From assembly GCA_024645305.1 (NCBI GenBank), contig JAHEFU010000095.1, forward strand, positions 1 to 10,371: a stretch of 10,371 nucleotides of DNA, in the 5' to 3' direction. A model generated the notes under the pieces. It searched no databases. It saw nothing but the letters and a program-made list of their open reading frames with translations, and was not told where the DNA came from. Shown here in pieces: positions 7,401 through 10,371 of this stretch. Positions within the stretch are counted from its first letter, which is position 1; each line of letters starts with the position of its first letter. The translations under genes and the position numbers were made by a program. This stretch comes from Planctomycetales bacterium. Its GTDB lineage: Bacteria > 4484-113 > JAFGCY01.

Positions 7401-9072
7401 GAATCTTCTTGTCCTTCATGTACTTGTTCTTCTTGCCGGGCCAGGTGGCCTTGCCGTTGGCACCCTTCGTACCGCCGGCCTCCGTGTAGCCGACCGCCCC
7501 GCCGATTGCCGTGCTGTCAATGTCCCCATCGGCAACACCGCCCAGGGTGGCCGCATTCTTGTCCTTGAGGAACTTCAGGCTGTTGGCAACGGCTGCAGGT
7601 ACACATTCATTCTTCTTGGCTTCCTGGTTGGGGAACTTGGAGCCATGCACGCCCCAGTTGTCCCCGTCGATTTCGTCACCGATCTCCTTCTTGACCTCGG
7701 CCGACGCGAGGGCCGTATCCTCATCCTGGCCGTTGTAGATCATCACGAGGGCCGTCAGAGCACCAAGGCTGTGGTTCTTCTTGGGCTTCTCAGTCTTGAC
7801 ATCACTTGTAAGGCTGGCGCCGTGCTCAATCTCGAGCACCTCCGTGCCGGGTTCCACTCCCAGCGGGAAATCCAGGTAGACAGTCTGCAGCTCACCCACG
7901 CCTTCCACGGGAAGGATGGGCACGTTCTCGATCACCCACTCGTCATTGACGTTCAGGTTGAAATACTCCGGTTCAGCCTTGCCGGTGTATTCGATGGCAA
8001 CGTGTCCGAGCTCGGAATCGACCTGCACATCCTCATCAAGGGTGTAGTCAATCTGATAGAACGTCAGGTTGAAGTCGGGAATGTCATCGAAGGTGACCTT
8101 GTTGCTCGGCGTACCATCACTGTTACCGTCCGCCGGACGCACCCAGTAGCCCGCACCGGGCGTTGTGCCTTCGAGGGCCTGCTCGAAATGCAGGCGGTCG
8201 AGGCTCTTGTCACCGATGGCGGAGGCGAACGGCAGCATCAGCAGGGCGTCGAGCTTGGGTGCCTCCCCGTTTGAAGCGGGATAGTCCGCCTCGTGGTTCG
8301 TGCTTTCGTACATGCTGTACATGTCAACCGTGTTGCCGAATCCGATGCCGATGCCGGTCACGTCGGAGATGTTGATCAGGTCATTGTTATCGTAGTCAAT
8401 CACACCCTGCACCGTGGCCTCATCGAAGGGTCCGGACTCGCCGAAGTGGCGGCCCAGCGGCGTCAGGTCAGCGATGTTGGTCTGGCCGTTCTGGTCATAA
8501 TCGCCGGTGCTGTAGTAATACCAGAATGTATCCAGGCCGGTGATGAACTCCAGTGTCGTGGCACTTGAGTTGTCATCCGGGGCCATGGCGGCAACGCGCG
8601 TCTGCTCGAACGGGGAATTGCGGAAGCGGATTTCAGCCAGCAGCCCTGCCCCGTTGTAACCAGCGGCCTCGTCAGGCCTGATCAGCACTTCACCGTAGCC
8701 AACAATCCCAGGACGGTCCGTAACGGACAGGCTGAGCAGTTCCGCCGGCAATCCCAGCAGGCCCTCCGCATCCACGCCGAGCGGTGTATAGAAACGCTCG
8801 TCATACTCCAGCTGGATGTAGGCGGCACGCAGATCCTCTGCATTGTCAACAAGGACCCTGACAACAAGCTGATTGTCAGCCTGCCTCAGCTCCAGGCTGA
8901 ATTCGGCCACGGAATCCGCAAGGAAACTCTCATCCAGCACTGTCAGGGAAAACTCGCGGGGGCTGTCCGGAGCAGGATCAAGACCCTGCGCAATCTCGGA
9001 TCCGCCTCCACCGCAGGAGTGAATCAATAAGGATGCCATCAGGGCTATCCAGCAGAATCGGCGTGTCAGCAT
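4498..9072 (-). CDS. Giant lipoprotein with cohesin-like domain, dockerin-like pair and three tandem C39-like cysteine peptidase domains
   Basis: This 1524-residue protein has an N-terminal signal ending at Cys20 followed by GGGG, as in lipoproteins, so it is probably exported and lipid-anchored. Domains in order: a cohesin-like beta-sandwich (about 41-153); two dockerin-like repeats (about 186-210 and 223-247, with DQNGQTNIADLTPLG and NNDLINISDVTGIG); then three modules, each a beta-domain of about 90 residues plus a domain of about 190 residues resembling the papain-fold C39 peptidases; and a Pro/Gly-rich beta C-terminus (about 1331-1524). Putative catalytic residues align in all three: Gln483/Cys490/His599/Asp638, Gln822/Cys829/His929/Asp969 and Gln1154/Cys1161/His1258/Asp1298. 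Peptidase activity and substrate are unproven. The ATG at 9072 is preferred because AAGGTGAG lies just before it; a GTG at 9081 falls inside that ribosome site. It lies 136 bases after tRNA-Leu and ends in a hairpin. Confidence 0.9.
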   Translation of the reverse strand: MLTRRFCWIALMASLLIHSCGGGGSEIAQGLDPAPDSPREFSLTVLDESFLADSVAEFSLELRQADNQLVVRVLVDNAEDLRAAYIQLEYDERFYTPLGVDAEGLLGLPAELLSLSVTDRPGIVGYGEVLIRPDEAAGYNGAGLLAEIRFRNSPFEQTRVAAMAPDDNSSATTLEFITGLDTFWYYYSTGDYDQNGQTNIADLTPLGRHFGESGPFDEATVQGVIDYDNNDLINISDVTGIGIGFGNTVDMYSMYESTNHEADYPASNGEAPKLDALLMLPFASAIGDKSLDRLHFEQALEGTTPGAGYWVRPADGNSDGTPSNKVTFDDIPDFNLTFYQIDYTLDEDVQVDSELGHVAIEYTGKAEPEYFNLNVNDEWVIENVPILPVEGVGELQTVYLDFPLGVEPGTEVLEIEHGASLTSDVKTEKPKKNHSLGALTALVMIYNGQDEDTALASAEVKKEIGDEIDGDNWGVHGSKFPNQEAKKNECVPAAVANSLKFLKDKNAATLGGVADGDIDSTAIGGAVGYTEAGGTKGANGKATWPGKKNKYMKDKKIPIRTTAVPAEQSFSGEATAADCDKALQAVKDGKDVELQGRNHCAAIVGMAKLKNGKYVIYVAHDTEQGKEGGQKVQKIIYDPSVASPKAEGGAGFNGRNIFGFVIESVDTKQDGKISYLQDNYFIDTFTQLDSEHGEIEFTYEQTADPLLFLNVSIDGTQQILDLPLRSGEAGTTSTVYIPIAYNGGEGNDMLDITSGHTLDTLPTGLQPEENLLHEVGDDDFKVDSGEDGAPLQYSGVTVDPVWFLGHNYTDAAFHPTSTIVNQEAGSKECAPAAISNSLKLLKKLNPTINQDLDVDIGTVKPATGWTAAIGAPVNGLNGAGSWWNRKKKWMNDKKEYPVQTDIVSDKSKFDDIIKAIKAGKDVELRVPGHVVMVTGIIKLANGQYILEIVHDADQTDNAKGTQTELVKYDPTTNTFSGRGWINGKKFTDGGNLGCLFVVESFSNLNVKRTNISVDETVIDLSNYGEIKLDYTASEDMYYFNFVSEGVWKIKNMPVPSLGDNGDDETATVRFQFDDLLPGEALEEIEYSWEFGLLPLEAAPADIETSIIDPEEFIVGTGEAATPLLSPASTVSVFDWLPFGIADIACHPAANIVNQEAGDNECAPTAISNSLKLLQNANPTGMAGLDIDIDDMKPATGWTAGGAPAGNPEDAGAWWNLKKQYMIDNGYPVTTEIKTKDDFGEIVDDIRAGKDVEMRVPGHVVMVTCVIVLANGDMIFWVAHDTDQDDDTKGTTVEPIYYDASEGTFHGSFWVEGKTAATPGNAGCLFVVEDYLDLLLPIPLCVDPFSLLPVGPPGIIPDGHSGMAQLLHRDTLQPMGQIPFVFFDPDGNHISWQPGTSGGPLIVFDNLTGPQQLGVQFFGEGAQLDFPGYVPGMVGVELQLYTAFGGIGDQPAGVGQITLADFTPLGQFPLGPSLVPPASPPNSFGVTLEFPTPPNDFFFGTFQQPNSTLELSGVYMDWLAFPIPE
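5083..6060 (-). repeat. Module 3: beta-domain plus C39-like domain
   Basis: This is the third copy of the internal repeat in the large lipoprotein. The beta part covers about 5797-6060 and the C39-like part about 5083-5652. It shares with module 2 the stretches IVNQEAG, ECAP, AISNSLKLL, KPATGWTA, RAGKDVE/KAGKDVE, RVPGHVVMVT and NAGCLFVVE/NLGCLFVVE. The Cys-His distance is 97 residues and the His-Asp distance 40. An acidic run (DTDQDDDTK) follows the His strand. Confidence 0.85.
6070..7056 (-). repeat. Module 2: beta-domain plus C39-like domain
   Basis: This is the second copy of the internal repeat. The beta part covers about 6796-7056 and the C39-like part about 6070-6645. The Cys-His distance is 100 and the His-Asp distance 40. 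It is clearly closer to module 3 than to module 1, pointing to a later duplication or to gene conversion between 2 and 3. Confidence 0.85.
7078..8070 (-). repeat. Module 1: beta-domain plus diverged, Lys-rich C39-like domain
   Basis: This is the first copy. The beta part covers about 7807-8070 and the C39-like part about 7078-7659; a Lys-rich linker (KTEKPKKNH) lies between them. Conserved landmarks are NQEAKKNECVPAAVANSLK, DGKDVEL and IIYDP. It differs by a longer Cys-His distance (109), His in RNHCAAIVG instead of VPGHVVMVT, and a Lys-rich stretch (KKNKYMKDKK). Confidence 0.8.
8332..8517 (-). other. Dockerin-like repeat pair in the large lipoprotein
   Basis: Two segments (8443-8517 and 8332-8406) encode Asp/Asn-rich calcium-loop-like sequences followed by [IV]N[IV][SA]D[LV]TxxG and a helix ending in GxxFG. 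The matching pair in the multihaem lipoprotein lies at 3241-3309 and 3106-3174, with nearly the same spacing. Dockerin type I modules bind calcium and, in cellulosomes, dock to cohesins. Confidence 0.65.
8614..8952 (-). other. Cohesin-like beta-sandwich domain in the large lipoprotein
   Basis: The stretch encodes alternating strands (LVVRVLVDNAEDLRAAYIQL ... YNGAGLLAEIRFRN) with the cohesin-like order: a first hydrophobic strand, 'L-x-A-x-x-Y/I-x-L-x-Y', a loop with LLG, then G-x-G-L-L-A-x-I-x-F. The assignment rests on pattern only. A structure prediction matching the cohesin jelly-roll would settle it. Confidence 0.5.
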
Positions 9073-9076
9073 GGTA

Positions 9077-9084
9077 CTCACCTT
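9077..9084 (-). promoter_or_regulatory. Ribosome binding site AAGGTGAG of the large lipoprotein gene
   Basis: On the minus strand AGGTGA lies five bases before ATG at 9072. This match to the 16S anti-Shine-Dalgarno sequence shows that the in-frame GTG at 9081 is part of the ribosome site, not the start. The 60 bases upstream are AT-rich and contain a small dyad, GTTAA-AAC-TTAAC (9093-9105). I see no confident -35/-10 pair there. Confidence 0.7.
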
Positions 9085-9208
9085 GATAAATGGTTAAAAC
9101 TTAACTAATAACTTTGTACCATAAGTTCGGTTCTAGGCATAGGGAAATCAAGGATAGCCAGGGCGCAAGGGAGTGGCAGGCTTGATTGGGGCATGAATAA
9201 GGGGAAAA

Positions 9209-9291
9209 TGCGGAAGGGGGGATTCGAACCCCCACGAGCTTGCGCTCACTAGGTCCTGAACCTAGCGTGTCTGCCATTCCACCACTTCCGC
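9209..9291 (-). tRNA. tRNA-Leu(CAG), decoding CUG
   Basis: Eighty-three bases form a class II tRNA. The acceptor is GCGGAAG/CTTCCGC, the anticodon stem CTAGG/CCTAG has loop TTCAGGA (anticodon CAG), the long variable arm is GAGC-GCAA-GCTC, and the T arm is GGGGG-TTCGAAT-CCCCC. The discriminator is A, as expected for tRNA-Leu. The 3' CCA is not encoded. Confidence 0.96.
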
Positions 9292-9304
9292 AGGCAGGGC
9301 AGTA

Positions 9305-9333
9305 TTTATACCAACTGAAGGGGCAATTTGCAA
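9305..9333 (-). promoter_or_regulatory. Promoter of tRNA-Leu(CAG)
   Basis: On the minus strand, TTGCAA (9333-9328) and TATAAA (9310-9305) are separated by exactly 17 bases, a good sigma70-type match. Transcription would begin near 9298, seven bases before the mature tRNA. Read-through could also carry the large lipoprotein gene, because I see no terminator between 9209 and 9072. Confidence 0.75.
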
Positions 9334-9400
9334 CAATAATCCGGCGGCATTTCCCTGATTTGAGGATTCAGGGGCGAAATCCGGGCAGCCACACGAAGGC

Positions 9401-9730
9401 TTAGAAGAATGGCGTGTTGACCACACCGTCCTGCATCAGCGTGCTGGATGAATTGTCCGTGAGGCCGATCCGTACACTGACATCCATGACTCCCACAACC
9501 GCGGCAGCTATTTCCTTGACCGCCTCTATCTGTTCAGCGGTATCAACCTCGCCTGTGATAAGCACGCGGCCCTCGCCCTCGTGGCTCACCTGGAACTCAA
9601 ACTCGCCGGTGCGTGAATCATCCTTCAGGGCCTTGGTGACAGCATTCTCCAGCTTGGTTGCATTGATCACGTCGCAGGAGGCCTGGCCCAGGACAGCTAG
9701 AAGCAGCAGTATGAACAGTATTGGTCGCAT
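9401..9730 (-). CDS. Small BON-domain lipoprotein
   Basis: This 109-residue protein has a hydrophobic signal (RPILFILLLLAVLGQASC) with a candidate lipidation Cys19. The box is atypical (Gln at -3), and Asp follows the Cys, which in enterobacteria favours inner-membrane retention. A BON domain occupies about 26-90, with predicted helix (AVTKALKDDS), strand, the conserved Gly in RVLITGEV (Gly60), a second helix (EQIEAVKEIAAAVVG) and a final strand (DVSVRIGL). BON domains occur in OsmY-like periplasmic proteins and in secretins and are thought to bind membranes or other surfaces. This start is preferred over an ATG at 9793, which would put 21 non-signal residues in front and overlap the comF-like gene. 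It begins seven bases after that gene's stop and has no Shine-Dalgarno sequence, so translational coupling is likely. Confidence 0.85.
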   Translation of the reverse strand: MRPILFILLLLAVLGQASCDVINATKLENAVTKALKDDSRTGEFEFQVSHEGEGRVLITGEVDTAEQIEAVKEIAAAVVGVMDVSVRIGLTDNSSSTLMQDGVVNTPFF

Positions 9731-9737
9731 GGCTTGA

Positions 9738-10371
9738 TTATAGTAGTGGCGGTGGCACATCCAGCAGCTCCCCGCTAATCTCCCCATCGGCACCGCGTTT
9801 GTGCGGGATGGTGCTGAACAGGGTCAGTCCAAAGACCTGGCGTGCGCCCCGGCGGCGCAGCGCCCTGGCACATGCGGCAATTGTCGAACCGGTTGTCATC
9901 AGATCATCGACCACGATGTAGTTCCGGCCTGTCAGAGCGCCCTGATGGCGCTCCTGGATATCAAAGGCCCCCTGTACATTGCTGCGACGCTGGGCCTGGG
10001 TCAGACCGACCTGCGTCTCCGTAGGGCGCTTGCGCTGGAGCAGGTCGGTGCGCAGGGATATCCCGGTATGATCCGCCAGCATGCGGGCCAGCAGTTCGCT
10101 CTGGTTGAAGCGCCGCTCCCGCCTGCGCTGCGTGTGCAAGGGCACGGGCAGGATGGAATCGATCTTCAGGCCCGGTTCATCGAATATGCGTGCCGGGCGC
10201 ACAGGAATCCGCCCGAGGATCAGCTCCGACAGCTCCTGGCCGACGGCGAGGTTGCCGTTGAACTTGAATTCCGCCAGCAAGCGGCGGCCGATTTCGCTGT
10301 AGACGAAACCGCTGCGGCTGCGGACAACACCGATGTCCTGACCATGGCACTCCGCGCAGTCCGGGCTGTTG
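9738..10371 (-). CDS. comF: ComF-family phosphoribosyltransferase-like protein (5' end beyond window)
   Basis: The last 210 residues are visible; the frame is open to the right edge. The N-terminal part retains a CxxC pair (PDCAECHG) from the zinc-finger segment usual in ComF proteins, then FVYSEIGRRLLAEFKFNG, which is typical of the family. The central ILPVPLHTQRRRERRFNQSE matches the ComF signature, and IVVDDLMTTGST is the phosphoribosyl-pyrophosphate binding motif of type I phosphoribosyltransferases. ComF is needed for DNA uptake in naturally competent bacteria, probably acting on the cytosolic side with the ComFA helicase. Many bacteria without known competence also carry it, so competence here is an inference. 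The CXXCH in CAECH is part of the zinc finger, not a haem site. The gene is followed at once by the BON lipoprotein. Confidence 0.9.
   Translation of the reverse strand, partial: NSPDCAECHGQDIGVVRSRSGFVYSEIGRRLLAEFKFNGNLAVGQELSELILGRIPVRPARIFDEPGLKIDSILPVPLHTQRRRERRFNQSELLARMLADHTGISLRTDLLQRKRPTETQVGLTQAQRRSNVQGAFDIQERHQGALTGRNYIVVDDLMTTGSTIAACARALRRRGARQVFGLTLFSTIPHKRGADGEISGELLDVPPPLL

Noticed and set aside
7213..8274. Long open frame of 353 codons on the plus strand
   Set aside because: It lies fully opposite the large lipoprotein gene, whose repeat modules and catalytic residues show the true frame; no recognisable domain or signal in the plus frame.
9073..9081. GTG at 9081 as start of the large lipoprotein
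   Set aside because: The GTG is part of the ribosome site AAGGTGAG; the ATG at 9072 has proper spacing and gives a better signal peptide.
9353..9373. Dyad CCCTGA-N9-TCAGGG after the BON gene as a terminator
   Set aside because: The stem is only six pairs and no T-run follows on the minus strand.
9731..9793. Longer BON gene start at 9793, which would add a CWMCH motif
   Set aside because: The extra residues precede a clear signal peptide and come from overlap with the comF-like gene in another frame.
10333..10359. CXXCH (CAECH) near the right edge, read as a possible haem c site
   Set aside because: It belongs to the cysteine-rich N-terminal segment usual in ComF proteins, upstream of the phosphoribosyltransferase motif; ComF is cytosolic.
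1..10371. CRISPR arrays, insertion sequences, phage genes or integration sites next to the tRNA genes
   Set aside because: I saw no regularly spaced short repeats, transposase or integrase motifs, or direct copies of tRNA ends elsewhere in the window.

Overview
The window looks like a chromosomal segment from a Gram-negative-type, moderately GC-rich bacterium. It carries several predicted lipoproteins, an 18-haem c-type cytochrome and dockerin/cohesin-like modules. Both tRNA genes lack an encoded 3' CCA. I cannot name the lineage. Multihaem surface lipoproteins combined with paired dockerin-like repeats recall uncultivated anaerobic or sediment bacteria, but that is an inference. Every gene I can support lies on the minus strand, so transcription runs from high to low coordinates.

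Layout in order of transcription (right to left): a ComF-family phosphoribosyltransferase, cut by the right edge (9738-10371); a small BON-domain lipoprotein seven bases after it, probably co-transcribed (9401-9730); tRNA-Leu(CAG) with a clear promoter (9209-9291); a very large lipoprotein of 1524 residues with a cohesin-like domain, two dockerin-like repeats and three tandem copies of a beta-domain plus a C39-like papain-fold cysteine peptidase domain (4498-9072), followed by a terminator-like hairpin; tRNA-Arg(CCT) with its own promoter (4235-4306); a 514-base gene-free stretch with inverted repeats; an 18-CXXCH multihaem lipoprotein with the same paired dockerin-like repeats (1804-3720); a membrane-anchored alpha/beta hydrolase (572-1576); and the first 180 residues of a DASS/SLC13-type anion transporter, cut by the left edge (1-540).

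The most unusual part is the pair of large lipoproteins. Both begin with a lipoprotein-type signal followed by a Gly-rich stretch, and both carry a closely similar pair of dockerin-like repeats with the signature of an Asn/Asp-rich loop, then [IV]N[IV][SA]D[ILV]TxxG. One also carries a cohesin-like domain and three putative cysteine peptidase domains. The other carries a haem wire with very regular spacing. They could be components of one envelope-surface assembly joined by cohesin-dockerin-like contacts. The sequence supports the domain layout; the assembly is a hypothesis.
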